Shown here: one piece after another, positions 1 to 11,217 of the stretch | Position numbering within the stretch: the stretch's first letter is position 1 | Layout: the number at the start of each line of letters is the position of its first letter | Source: Eucommia ulmoides | Taxonomy: Eukaryota > Streptophyta > Magnoliopsida > Garryales > Eucommiaceae | Length of the DNA: 64,000 nucleotides | NCBI GenBank assembly: GCA_016647705.1 | Contig: CM028325.1 | Location: forward strand, 28,128,474 to 28,192,473 | Direction of reading: 5' to 3' | Translations under genes and position numbers: made by a program | The notes under the pieces: generated by a model | Databases searched by the model: none | What the model was told of the DNA's origin: nothing | What the model saw: only the letters and a program-made list of their open reading frames with translations

Positions 1-372
1 CCAAAATGACCCGTCAGCAATCCTAATGACAGTATATAACATGATATTGAAGACGGGAGTTTAGAATACGTACCTGCGAGGCGAGAGAATTTCTTCTTTG
101 ACTCAAATTACCGGAGATAGATCTAACTTATTTTAGAACTTGGGTTACCTCCCAAGAAGCGCGTGGTTTAATGTCCTTGGCCCGAAACATACCCTCAAGA
201 TTGGCGAGATGTCGCAATGAAAGAAATGCAAGAGTACCTGTCGATCTAACATTTTCAAGCACCCTGCAGGAAAACAAAAACAAAATGACAAAGAAAAATT
301 ATAAACACTAAAAAATGCCTAAATTAAAATCAAGTTATTTACTCACAATATCAATAATAATCTAAAACACAA
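1..372 (-). mobile_element. Internal 5' region of Athila-like non-autonomous element (partial)
   Basis: Minus-strand untranslated or gag-flanking sequence lying directly downstream of the primer site at 373-390. It matches 23620-23910 and 24760-24909 of the related element on the right, including the shared text ACTTGGGTTACCTCCCAAGA near 136-155. Compared with that copy, about 0.85 kb carrying the gag domain is absent between positions near 217 and 218, so this element is an internally deleted sibling. The rest, including its 3' LTR, lies left of the window. No coding function remains. Confidence 0.7.
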
Positions 373-390
373 TCCTCGGCAGCGGCGCCA
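373..390 (-). other. Primer binding site, tRNA-Asp type
   Basis: The plus strand reads TCCTCGGCAGCGGCGCCA, which matches the 3' end of plant tRNA-Asp (TCCCCGGCAACGGCGCCA, from knowledge of that tRNA) at 16 of 18 positions. On the minus strand this is the minus-strand primer site of a retrotransposon. A 6-nt spacer separates it from the LTR end. A tRNA-Asp primer site is known for Athila and several other Ty3/gypsy lineages. Confidence 0.85.
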
Positions 391-396
391 AAAACT

Positions 397-1797
397 TGGT
401 GGCTGCAATTACGCATTGCCACTTTCACCACAAGTGTACGGGTCAACTTTTAGTATAATGGACCTTTCGGTTGGGTATCGTATTCACATGGATTGGTTGA
501 GATTACTATCGACTACCGCGATTATCATAACCTAATTTTATCTAGAGGCTTAAAAATTTAATTTAATTAATTAATACTAATACTAATATAGCCTAATTTA
601 ATTTATACTAATACTAATATTAATATCAGATGTTTTAGAGAAGTAGATTTCCTAGGGATTAACTTCATTTACTTGCGTTTGATTTTGTTTTAGTTTACGT
701 TAATGGTATTCCACGTATTCAACAATCTTGGTTCGTAAACTCCCTCGCCAGCTCTCCCAAGTGTAAAACGGGGGAATACGCAATTTCATGTCAACGAAGA
801 AGTCCCCTTCAACATCTTAATGACTCTTGGTCATGTGAGTCTCACCCCAACGTCATCGATTGCATACTTTCTAACGCCCTCCCGGGTCGTTAGATTATCG
901 TGTTGTGTTTAAATCCTAGTTCGAATCCGAAGTTATCTCTCCCGAGTGTCAAACCCCGTATTCTCAATATATCTAAATTAGCATATAATCATAGAAAACA
1001 CGACAAACACAATCAAAATTATAAAGAACAACCATAATCAAAACACAAACTCAAACAAATCACATTTTTGTAAATATATGTTAATCCCTAAGATAATCCA
1101 TGTCTAGCTCATGGCCATAACCGTTTATGCAATGTAAAAGGGGCTAAACATGCTCAAACAATAATCCTAAAATAAGAGATGAAGAGAGAAACGAAAGAAA
1201 CTAGCCATAATCCGGAGATTTGTCGCTAAGAACGTTCCAAGATCGCTTCTTCTTCATTGCTTAGTGTTCTTCTCCTTAGGATTTGCTTGAGCTCTCCCAA
1301 AATACTCTTTACTATCCTCCTCTAGTTTATGGAGATGTGTCCCGAAAATGGAGAGGAGAGGAGAAAAAATAGGCTGCAAAAAATATCCTAAATCTGTGTA
1401 GAGGTGACCGTCGCAGGGGTAGGATTTACCACCGCGGTGGTGGGTATGTTGGTTTAATGTTCGCTGCAGTAGTAGAGAAGGCGGTGGATTCAGGGATAAT
1501 CCTGTAGTTTCACCGGTGCAACGGTGGATGTTACCGTTGCGGCGATGGATGTCCAGCAAAACTTTACCCTTCTCTGTATTTTCACTACTACGACGGTAGT
1601 CTAACGTCGCGGTGGTAGGCTGCTGATCTGATTATTGGTCTGAATTGATTGTTTATACTCCAATTTCATACCTTTTCACCTCATACACCTGATTTAATAC
1701 AAAAAGAATAAAAACACATTAAAATGTAATAAAATACTATAAAAACGCTCAAAAACTTAGTTCAGTTTGGAAATAGATAGGTAGATCACACCTATCA
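397..1797 (-). mobile_element. 5' LTR of Athila-like element
   Basis: About 1.4 kb, starting TGGTGG and ending CCTATCA on the plus strand, so it runs TGATAGG...CCACCA on the minus strand, with TG/CA ends. The position next to the primer site fixes its inner edge. The order of motifs agrees with the LTRs at 20806-22145 and 24934-26261 (for example GTGTCAAACCCCGTATTCTC), but it is clearly diverged, so it belongs to a sister family. It interrupts an LTR of another family whose sequence resumes at 1798. Confidence 0.75.
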
Positions 1798-2362
1798 GTA
1801 GTCGATTTCAGTCTCTTCCTGTAAAGAGATTGAGGTAGTAATTCTTCTTGGATAGAATTTATTTGTGTGAATTTTGTAACGGTTTAATCCTTACCGGGGT
1901 AAAAGGATATTTGGAGTGTTGGTGAGGGTTTGATTCTTTTGCATTTGTGTTAAAAAGAATTAGATTATTCTTTAACCTGTAAAAAGTAGAGGTTATTCCT
2001 TAGCCAGTGAAAGAGATTTTGTAACGGTTGATTCTGAGCCTGTAAAAGAATCGTTGTGAGTGTTTGGTTCCTACCTTTAAAAGGATCTTGAGTATTAGTG
2101 GGTGAGACTTTCCATGGGGCTCGAAGGATTGGATTAGCCAAGAATAGTTTGGTGAACCAGTATAAATTTTTGGTGTGCTGCCAAATTTATTTTATTATTG
2201 TTGTTTGGTGTGCACTTAGTTGATTTGATAATTCTACTGTGATATAAAGATAATAATTAATTTAGGATTAAAATTAATTATTTGATTTATTGAAGTTATT
2301 ATTTTGATAATTTTTTGAATACCCAATTCATCCTCCCTCTTGGGTATTCCATTGGGCCAACA
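1798..2362 (+). mobile_element. 3' part of a 2.3-kb-family LTR
   Basis: Matches the last ~570 bp of the solo LTRs at 43941, 46215 and 48882: the same chain of short motifs (TCAGTCTCTTCCTGTAAAGAG, GGTTGATTCTGAGCCTGTAA) and the same end, CCCTCTTGGGTATTCC...GGGCCAACA. The left part has been separated by insertion of the Athila-like element. No primer site follows the CCAACA end, which argues for a solo LTR. Confidence 0.75.
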
Positions 2363-2705
2363 GTTTCCTTGATAGATTGATTGCTCTCTTCTTTTGGCTT
2401 AATCCCCATTTGCATCTCTGTCAAAGTCTCCTTAGTCGGGTGGTTTTTTACCTAGATTACGTGAAAGTTATCTCATTACCAGGAAGAGGAGGGGGGGAAC
2501 ACAAAACAAGGGGATGCCCCCAAGTTGGGAAGAAAAAGTGGAGAGACACCATCTTTCCAAATGCGACACGCTATATTCCCTCCCCTCAATATGGTCCAGC
2601 AACGTTGTGTGCTCACACAACCAATACTAGTAAACACAAAATTTTAAACATTAGGATGTTAAACAGTTTTCACACACGAGACGTTTTTATTTGGTAAAAC
2701 AATTC
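2363..2705. other. Intergenic, no gene seen
   Basis: Flank of the LTR insertion. A purine-rich patch (GGAAGAGGAGGGGGGGAACA near 2480) is present. I see no coding potential, tRNA or repeat match within the window. Confidence 0.4.
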
Positions 2706-3350
2706 TTAATGGTTAGGTGTATACCTGGAGAGCAAGTACGCACTACGTGACTGACCAGGGTTCCATGATGACTTCTTCGGATTTATCTTCAACTCTATTA
2801 ATATCGGGGCCATCCAATTATAATTAGCCATGTCTTCGTTCATTTCAACATACCGAACTAACCACTTCAGGACTTGTTGTCTAGTGGTTGCAAAGAAGCA
2901 TGTTGTCATGAGTTGCAGAATGACCATACGCACAACATCTTCTATTGTTTCTTCGTCAGTGGCATTCACCTTCTCTTCCACTATTGATAGCAAGTACGCC
3001 ACACTGAACTTGCGGTCTTTGAATGTTAGCTTGGACATGAACGGAGAGTCGGACTTCGTGTATCAACTCACAACAGCTGGAGTTTCGCCAATCGCTATCT
3101 TGAATGTCAGTTGTATGTCCAACGAGGTTATTCGAATGACCTTGCCACCAATCTTAAAACCTCCCCGTGTAGGGTTATAGTACTAGATAATCATCTCTAT
3201 GAGATCATCATGTTTGTGGATGTTTTCCAGAGTCACTATTTTTAAGTACAATGTTTCGAACAACTTTACGAATGGGGTCTTTGCAAAGAGTTGCTTATGC
3301 TGATCGTTCAGTTTGCACTTTTTCAGCAGCTCATACGACTACTTCAAGTT
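2706..3350 (-). pseudogene. Decayed plant-mobile-domain-like gene fragment
   Basis: One minus-strand frame reads through about 640 bp with two in-frame stops (near 3184 and 3079). What remains has a GGFKIGGKVIRIT...LDIQL stretch, then a helical part with EDVVRMVILQLMTTCFFATT and WLVRYVEMNEDMANYNW. This order (GG-x-x-I start, 'EDV-x-R-x-x-I-L' helix, 'RYV...M..Y.W' helix) is typical of the plant mobile domain and related DUF1985-like modules, which travel with Mutator-like and gypsy elements or exist as domesticated MAIN/MAIL-type nuclear genes. I identify the family from motif pattern only. It is not functional as it stands. The array of palindromes at 3480-4545 lies on its upstream side. Confidence 0.5.
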
Positions 3351-3479
3351 GCAGTGATACATAAATGTCTACTGGCTGCACCCTTTTTGTTTTTGTTTTT
3401 TTGGGTTTTTTCACAGTTTTATTGCGAAAACAACGGCAATACAAAAATTGGTTTGATACACATTAAAAGATTATTTTTG

Positions 3480-4545
3480 TGTCAAAACACACGTCAACGT
3501 TAATGCTGTTAGTCAAGTTTTTTTCAGTCCAAAACATGTACCAAATTTCAATATTCACGCAAATTAATGTTAATTTTTTTAGCCAAAATTATTGCGTTAA
3601 CGTTAACGCAATTACAAACCACACGTTAACGTTAACGCAATCAATTGAGTATTTTCTCAGACAAAAAAAAATGTACCAAATTTCAACATTCACGGACATC
3701 AACATTAACTCTGTTTTTAGCCAAAATTAATGCGTTAACGTTAACGCAATTACATGCGTCAACCACTAAAGTTTAACGCATTCGTTACCAGTATTCACAT
3801 TTTTTTTTTTGCATTAACGTTAACGTATTTTGATGTACAAAAATGTGAACCACTAAACTTCATAAACATTAACGCATTCGTCTACAACAGACACAAATCT
3901 TATGCGTTAACGTTAACGCAAGCATTGCATAAATGTGAACAACTAAACTACATAAACGTTAACGGAAATTGTCTTTTTTTGTGGGGGGTGGAGGGTGGGG
4001 GGGAAGGGAACAACATGTGGTTTGAATCTAGAAAGCACATAAAGGTTTTCAGATACACAAAACCAAAAGAAAAAAATACGAGATACGATATGAGAGTATT
4101 AACGCATATTCTACAACATACAACTAACAAAAACCCGAAATCGAAAAACACAACATGTCAAAGTCAGACAAAATAGACGAATATGGATGGTCTCGTTTAT
4201 GATTTTGACTACTAAACGAAATTCGCGGAGTAAACTAACATTGATTTTAGGGTTTTACATACCGTCTGAATTGGGGCTTCCTCGTTTTTTGGATAGCAGA
4301 CGACGTCGTGGGTTTGGTTTTTGCCATTTTGCAGTGTGTTTGGTGGAGATTCCTAGTGATTTTTTACTATTTAGTTTTAGGGTTTCGAGAGTTGTACAGA
4401 GAATAGAAATTCAGGAAAATGGAGAGGTTTGAATGTATTTGCGGAGTGGAGGAAGTAGTGGGAATGCGTACTACGTACCACGTAATATCGGAATCAGAAC
4501 AGACGAGGTCACAAACCGAACAACTTACCGTGCGTTAACGTCAAT
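3480..4545. repeat. Array of GTTAACGTTAAC palindromes within direct repeats
   Basis: Perfect or near-perfect copies of the palindrome TGCGTTAACGTTAACGCA occur at 3594-3610, 3624-3640, 3731-3748, 3811-3827 (variant), 3903-3920, 3954-3965 (half) and 4531-4540 (half). The copy at 3591-3612 is a 22-bp perfect palindrome. A ~135-bp direct repeat carries two of them: both copies start ATGTACCAAATTTCAA (3536 and 3671) and end at the palindrome. A second pair with ~90-bp spacing starts AATGTGAAC. Function unknown. Confidence 0.8.
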
Positions 4546-5480
4546 GTAATCGTTAAACATAAAAAAAATAAAAAAAAAAAAAAAAATAACACTATTGCAA
4601 AGATCACGATGAGCTTTTTAATTTGATCACAAATTTTAATGATTTGGTTCAGAACTCAGGCCTACATAGTCGGATTATGTATGGTAGTGGGTTTATTTAG
4701 GGAGCTGTTCACGTTTCATTTTCCAAAAACAACGGTTGCAGACTTTCAATGGCACGATTAGTAAATACACGTTAAATAGAGGGCCAAAATGCAGGACCTT
4801 TTTCTAAAGATTCTTTAGGGGATGAAAACTTAATTTAGGATGTCAGAAAGTCTGAACTCTTAATTGGGTGTCTATGGAGGACCAAAATAAAATTACCCTT
4901 AATTTTATTTAAAATATTAATTTTGATTTAGTCTTTTAAATTAATTTTTACTAGTGTATTAATTTCGAATGTGTAATATTAATTATATGTATTTGTGTAA
5001 TATTAGTTATAAGTTAAAAATTATATGTAAGCATGTTATATGCATTTGTGTAATGTTTGTTATATCTAATAAATATTTTACCCACAAATTAGATATATAT
5101 AACTACGAGAGTGTAGCTGTGTATGTCTTCTATTTTTTTTTTGAAGCCATAGGACTAAAACACAAGTTGCAAATGTTTATAGATATATTTTTTTTTTTAA
5201 ATTAAGAGTAAAATTAGGGAGTTATCACAAAAACTCTCGAAATACAATGGCCATTGTAATTTCATTAAATCCATAGAGGTAGAACTCCCTTTTGAGAAGG
5301 ATCTAAGTGTCTTGAAGGCGGTTGACCTTCCACCGGTGCATGCATCTCCATTAAAGGTTATTGAAGTTTCAGAATATATGGTAAAGAAAAGATCTTTCAA
5401 GGGGGCCCTTTGATGCACCATAGATTTTGATAGCGGAAAAAGTAGAAATTCGGGAAGAAGATGAAACAAGTTTCCATTAA
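4546..5480. other. AT-rich intergenic, no gene seen
   Basis: Contains poly(A) and poly(T) tracts (4560-4586, 5190-5199) and AT-rich text with repeated 'TGTAATATTAATTATATG'-like phrases around 4970-5090. A 57-codon open plus-strand stretch at 5245-5421 lacks a start and has no recognised relative. I assign nothing here. Confidence 0.35.
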
Positions 5481-8400
5481 TCCCTTTCTAAGTTCTCCAT
5501 ATTTGTCAATTTTGAAATGGTTTTTCAAGGGCTTTTCTAGGCGTCGGTTTTGAAAAACTTCTTGGGCCGAGATTTTATGTTAAAAACAGAGTCGCTACCT
5601 AGCATGGGGTTAAATGGTGTGCTAGGTCACCGAGATTTTAGAAATTTATGTTTCCCTTTAAAATGGCTCATGTTTTGACTTCCAAAGGTTTGTGTACTAG
5701 AGATATTCTTTAAGTTTGGGAGTCGATTATGCTTGGGGAAGGTTTTATGCAACCAAAAATACACATCCGTAAACGGTACATTGGTCTAAATAGATATTCA
5801 TTGTTAAACACTATCCAACAAGTTTCTTTTGATTTACTTAAACAAGAATAATTCTTTTTTTAAAAGTTTTTTTTTTTTTTCTCTTTTTATGTATTTTATC
5901 ATGATGTAAGCAGTAAATGTTATCTATTGTGCAACTAAAACTAGAAACGAAAATAGTTTTGTGTTTTTATCATAATAAAAGCAGTAAATATTATACTATA
6001 CTATTCTAGGTATCGACAACCCAATAGCAATTTATAAGAGACGGGAATATAAATATGCAAACTATATGAAATGCAAACTAAGACTAAATTATTTGGATAT
6101 GTGACTGAATCTGCACATGGGTTGCCTACGTATCTCAGATAAATGAGAATCAGGTATTCACATAGTTCATTTTTGTTAGGATGAAATTGATTTTATTATT
6201 ATTGGTGACTGAACCCTTATGTGGGTTACCAATGATCAGGTCAAACATAATTCATTCTTGTTAAGGTAAAAACTAACTTTTGATGTTTAAGGTGATCGAA
6301 CCTGTATCATGGGTTGCTTACGTACTTTGGGTAATTACTAAAGATCAGGTCAAACATAGTTCATTCAGTTTGGTTTCATGTGTTCTTCATGTTCTTGGTG
6401 TGTTCTTGATGTTCTTGACATAATCTTGAACAATTTTAACATAGTTTGATGACCTTGACATGTTTTCTACGTTATTGTCTTGATTACTTGTTATACCTGC
6501 TATGTCTATGAAATTTAATTATGAATACTACATAATCATGCTATGTACAAACATAATATGCACATTTAAGTCAAGATCAAAGGGTGTTTCAAGAAGACAT
6601 ACCTACTTAGAGGATATAGTCTTCCCTAAGTGGTTACCTCACTTTCCTTTTTGATCTTCTTGGTTGGAACTTGATCAATCACTGTTGATATCTTGAGTTA
6701 TTACTCCAAGAACCTCAAGAACATCCTACTTAGGGGAAGTGGTCTTCCCTAAGTAGCTATCTCCCTTTCTTTCTTACTCCTCTTGGCTTAGTGTTGATTG
6801 ATGATCGTCTTTTTCTTGAGTTCTTGTTCCAAGAACCTCAAAAACACACTTAGACACCAGATTTTAGTAGAATAATGGCATTTTATTCAAGATAATTGCT
6901 TAAGAGGTCTAGGACCCGAGAGAGTTGCTCTAATTTAGAGAAAAAGTAAGGTATTCAAGACCTGAAATTTATGAAAACAGACCCCTTATTTATGGCCATA
7001 GGATGCCTATGCATTAATTAATGGGCAGACATATCCAATATTCTCCTTAGGTAGGGTTTGGACTAGGGGATTTGGTCTCTTGTTTTGGTCTTGTTCAGTT
7101 TTGGACGAATTTTGAGTGGAATGGAAGATTCTTAAAGATTTGGTAATGATTACCAAATATTTTCCTAGATTTGGTAATGATTGGAAATCATTACCTCTCC
7201 TCCAATCATATGGGTTGCACATGGGTGCATTAATGGCTTGATGTGACACTTTCGGTTTACTTTTAGGGCTAAGTATCGGTTAGTTTCACTATTTTGGTTT
7301 AGTTGCCATTAATACTTTCTAGGTGCATTGTATCTAGTCCTGAAATGTTCATTTTCATTTAATTCTCCATGATGAGTCATTTCTTCTTGAGCACTCCTTC
7401 GGTTAGATTCAGATTGAATCGGGTTAACTTGCCTTGTAACGGATGGTGGCTTTTTCAAGTTTCCTAGTTACCTCTAGATATTTGGGTAAAAATATTTAGG
7501 TTCAATGTATCCACCCCTTCCATGTCATCCTTAATCATTTAATGCTTTATGGGATATTCATTTAATGCATTGGTTAGGTAGTAAACCAATTCGGTTTGGT
7601 TTTGGTAATGGGTAGTCACATTTCAAGGTTTTCGGTTAACTCTAAGATATTTTGATCAAAATATATAGATACCTTGAATGTGGGCCCATACATATCATCC
7701 CATGCATTTAATTCTCATTAAATGCCTAACTTAGGTGGCGAATCGAATCGGTTTAGTTTTGATAACGGTTAGTCACATCCTAAGTGTCTTGGCTTCCTCT
7801 CCTTACATATTTGTAGGAAACTTCTTGGAATGTTCTTTGGTATCTTCAAGGCTCCTTTTTGGGCCTTTGAATGATGGGAAGGCCCTTCATTCATTGGGCC
7901 TATGATGGTTTGTTAGAACAACTTGGTTTTAGTGTAAATCTAAACCAAACCCAAGTTCTTAATCACCTTGGTGATTCAAGGCTTGTCATGAACTTTACAA
8001 GCCTTGATTAAGGTCTCTGGGATTTTTTCTTGGTGGTATTTGATATAATATGCATAATTAAAATAATTGTTTTTGGTGCTAAACTGACAAGATTCAGTGA
8101 TTGCAAGTGTTTCAGGGTCCGGGTAGGTAACCAGAGTTATTTATTTGAAATATCCTATAATTAAAGGGTAGTGGATAATTTTTATCTCTAATAAAGATGA
8201 TTTAATGAAAATCAAACTTTAATAAAGTCATTTTAGACCCTCTTAAATTATGAGATTTTCGAGGTTGACTCGAAACTTTTACTTAACTGTATTTTGTCAA
8301 ATTTATTTATTTTATTTTATTTTGTGTTTTTCTCATGTTGTTTTGGTATTTTTGTATATTAAATAGTATGATCTATCTTTAAACCTAAGTTTTAAAACTT

Positions 8401-8589
8401 ATCTGAACTTGTAGATGCGACATTCACTAGGCGGGACAAAATGTTGTGTTTACAATTGCCCTTCTTTGTCATGCGAGATTACTCGTAATGAAAAAAAAAA
8501 GACACTAACATTTTGTTCCGCTAGACATGAAATGTAAAATACATGTATTTAAATGCTTACAATGATTTGGTGAGAAAGAGTCTAGCCGA
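5481..8589. repeat. Unclassified repetitive DNA, probably LTR or UTR of an old retroelement
   Basis: No coding frame is recognisable. It contains several degenerate tandem blocks: three copies of ~90-100 bp starting GTGACTGAA/GTGATCGAA at 6101, 6205 and 6292 (each with GGGTT(G/A)CC and GATCAGGTCAAACATA); two copies of ~124 bp starting CCTACTTAG at about 6600 and 6724; and two to three copies of ~165 bp between 7430 and 7830 (GGTAGTCACAT/GTTAGTCACAT). The phrases AACAGAGTCGC(T)ACC near 5586 and GGGTTGCCTACGTATCTC near 6119 are, to my knowledge, widespread in plant genomes in LTR-retroelement context. Orientation and family are unresolved. Confidence 0.4.
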
Positions 8590-9290
8590 CTCTCCTTGGT
8601 GAGATGTTTTTGTATCTATCATTAGAGATGGGGATTCTTTGCATTTTGTCATCAAAGAGTCATTTCTTCAGCCACCAGTGACCGAAACATTTTGTTTCCA
8701 TCAATAAATATTGGAGGGTTTTGCTTCCGCCACCAGAGATAGGAATGGTTTGTATGTCGTTGGAGAAATCTTACTTTTGCTACTAGAGATAGGACTTTTT
8801 TGCTTCCATCACCAGAGATTGGAATGTTTTTCTTTCGTCATCGAATATAGGTGTATTTGTCTCCTATCATTTGAGATAGGCATGTTCTCTCTGTCACCTT
8901 AGATAGGTATTTCTCTCTATCATCAAAGATTGACTTTTCTCTCTATCGCCAAAGATAGGCATCTATCACTAAAGATAGGTATTTGCTTCTATTACCTAAG
9001 ATAGGTATTGTTCCTATCACCAAAGATAGGTATTACTTCTATCACCTAAGATAGGTATTACTTCTATCAACAAGGATAGGTATTGCTCCTATTACTAAAG
9101 ACATGTATTGCTTCTATCACTATCTCACTAAATACAGGTATTGCTTCTGTCACCTAATATAGGTATTGCCTTTATCACCAAAGATAGGTATTGTTTCTGT
9201 CACCTAAGATAGGTATTTCTTCTATCATATAAGATAGGTATTACTTTTATCATGTAAGATAGGTATTTTTCTCTATCAGCAAAGATAGGC
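8590..9290. repeat. 25-bp minisatellite with CTATC...GATAG units
   Basis: Tandem copies of TTCTATCACCTAAGATAGG plus TATTGC. The spacing is exactly 25 bp where clean (ATAGGTATT at 9001, 9026, 9051), and longer and more degenerate toward 8600. Each unit holds the inverted arms CTATC and GATAG about six bases apart, so each can form a small hairpin. The right edge runs into the 3' part of the antisense frame at 9294-9722. Confidence 0.85.
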
Positions 9291-9293
9291 ATT

Positions 9294-9722
9294 TCTTGAT
9301 CTCGGCCCTTGTCGGTAAAGTCCAGCTCCTCCACCAACCAGGAACTGCTACCATGGTAGAGATGGAAGAAATAGCCATTACACTTATTTTTTTCTTTAAG
9401 AATGTACTGACTTTGCACTTCTCTATCCTCGAGCGATAAGTCGAATACCTTATTCAGGTTAACAACCCCCATCATGATGTGAATAGCGTTGAGGGCGCAG
9501 TATAATAGGAGAAGTAGGTAGAAATCCAAAATATCATGCACAATGTGTGTTCGTGGAAATTAGAGTCCATACTTAGTTATGAACCAGGGTTGGATAAGTA
9601 TGTCATCCTCCTTTATCATACCGAGATCTGTATCAGAATTGACTATAGCCGTCCTTAATAGAAGAAGGCAAGTTCAACTCTCACTGAAGGTCTCGCATAG
9701 CGTTCTTCTCCAAAAGAGCCAT
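9294..9722 (-). pseudogene. Remnant of Tat-element accessory ORF with Transposase_28-like domain
   Basis: Minus-strand frame from the ATG at 9722 (MALLEKNAM...), broken by stops and at least one frameshift. Below 9541 it carries IHIMMGVVNLNKVFDL, then YFFHLYHGSSSWLVEEL and DFTDKGRDQEM. A hydrophobic helix, a short aromatic strand and a 'K-G-W/R' segment in this order are typical of the 'putative gypsy type transposon' domain (Pfam Transposase_28) found in antisense ORFs of Tat-lineage retrotransposons. A TATA sequence lies about 95 bp upstream of the ATG. The C-terminal side is lost in the minisatellite. Family call rests on motif pattern only. Confidence 0.45.
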
Positions 9723-9817
9723 GGACTTACCAAGGAAATAGCAAAATGAAGAATTCTACACAGAGAAGGAAAAACTCTAGTTGCAAAACGTAAATTTCCA
9801 AGGGTTACTCCACAGGA

Positions 9818-9825
9818 TTTATATA
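9818..9825 (-). promoter_or_regulatory. Putative TATA box
   Basis: TATATAAA on the minus strand, about 95 bp upstream of the ATG at 9722. Spacing is right for a plant promoter driving the antisense ORF. This is prediction from sequence only. Confidence 0.35.
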
Positions 9826-10299
9826 GGCGACCTTAGTAAAATAAAAGAAGCTCCAAATAACGTGTAACTACTAAGATGGCATGTCTAGGAAGCCTCATAG
9901 AAAAGGAATCGTTAGAAGTGCAAACGTCAAATAGGGTTGTGATTAAACCCTTCACCCACGTCGAAATAACTCAAGCCCAGATAAAGGGCTGGGGGAGAGC
10001 CGGGGACACGACGACGAAATACGGGCAAAGCAAATCAAAATTTTCACAAAATGTAACCACCATTAGAGCAATGGTAACCCATAAAAGACTGTAAGCAATA
10101 GATAAAAGCAAAATTTTTCATTAATATGGGGAGTCTGGGGGTACATAAAAAAAAATAAAAAATAAAATAAAAACCAAGAGTGTGGCCTCTCTCCCTTTCT
10201 CTCTCTCATTCCTTCCTCCAATTCTCTCAATCCGAACTTAGTGACCCCAAGGCCTCTTTCTCTCATTCCTTCCCTTAGGGCTTGTCTTGAAAGAGTTCC
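9826..10299. other. No gene seen; junk between two antisense remnants
   Basis: Contains an A-rich tract (10145-10173) and pyrimidine-rich text. No recognisable domain on either strand. Confidence 0.3.
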
Positions 10300-10796
10300 C
10301 TCTAATAGAGGATGAATGATCCCCTGAGAAGGTCCCACACTATCGCTCGAAGGGAAGGAAAGCCAGCCCATGGTAAGTCAAACTTGTCTCATCGTGTCTT
10401 CAACCTTGGTAATATGGCTCTCGAAGGCGTCAATGTTCAGTTCTGGTGTTTTCTCCATATCCCTCTCCGGTATCTCCTCCTTCATCTTGTGGTTGATATC
10501 TTGCAGACAAAGCTTCCGGTCAACTTCATTCATTTGGCTTTTCAGGTCATATATTTTCGCAACAAAATAAACCTTCTCTTCGATCTCTCTATGCAAACTA
10601 CGGCCAACTCCCATTCCAACTTCAACTTTTGGATGGATATATAGAGGAATTGGTTATCCATAATGGTAATCACCAACCAAAGGGTACTCATGTGGGAAAC
10701 CTCCTCAGTCATGGTAGTAAGGAGGCAGATGGCCTTACAAGCCTTATCCAACCTAGCTCTCTGAAGGGTGAAGATGTGATGTGTCTCCTCCATAGT
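10300..10796 (-). pseudogene. Coiled-coil remnant of Tat-element antisense ORF
   Basis: Minus strand, possible start at 10793 (MEETHHIFTLQRARLDKACKA), frameshifted near 10550 into a second frame rich in E, K, R and L (REIEEKVYFVAKIYDLKSQM). The heptad-like pattern predicts a coiled coil. The start resembles in pattern the coiled-coil segment at 60486-60731 in the Tat element's antisense ORF (T-L-L...R-L..A..A...VSHL), so I place it in that family. It cannot encode a full protein. Confidence 0.35.
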
Positions 10797-10908
10797 ATGT
10801 AGACTAAGTTAAGGCATTCTCGAAAAAGAAAGAAAAAAAAAAAAAACACAAAAGGTAGCAAGATGATGGGTGGACTTAAGCTAGCACGCCTTTTCTATTT
10901 GTAGAATG

Positions 10909-10913
10909 ATATG
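10909..10913. other. Target-site duplication, left copy (ATATG)
   Basis: ATATG directly before the TGTAAGACC start of the 5' LTR; identical to 20490-20494 after the 3' LTR end. Five base pairs is the usual Ty3/gypsy length. Confidence 0.9.
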
Positions 10914-11173
10914 TGTAAGACCTCGACCTTTGACATACGTATAATTTAAGTCTCGTTTTAAAATATTTCGAAAATACCGGGGTGAATTGCGATATTAATT
11001 ATGTGAATTAAAATTTTAGGGCTTAGATTTTAATCTACATAAACATTAAAATTTGAATTGGATTAAATTGTAACTTAACTAAAATAAAGGGGGGCTTAGT
11101 GCAAATTATATATAGAGAGAGAGGCGGTGAAGATAATGAACGAAGGAGAGACGACCACATGTCCGGCCGATGA

Positions 11174-11217
<44 letters not shown>

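Noticed and set aside
373..390. tRNA-Asp gene
   Set aside because: Only the last 18 bases of the tRNA are matched, next to LTR ends; it is a primer binding site.
2830..3180. 116-codon plus-strand frame
   Set aside because: It is the shadow of the minus-strand plant-mobile-domain-like frame, which has the recognisable motifs.
4187..4432. 81-codon plus-strand frame with a GC-richer middle
   Set aside because: No recognised domain, no good promoter or splice sites; could be a UTR remnant but unsupported.
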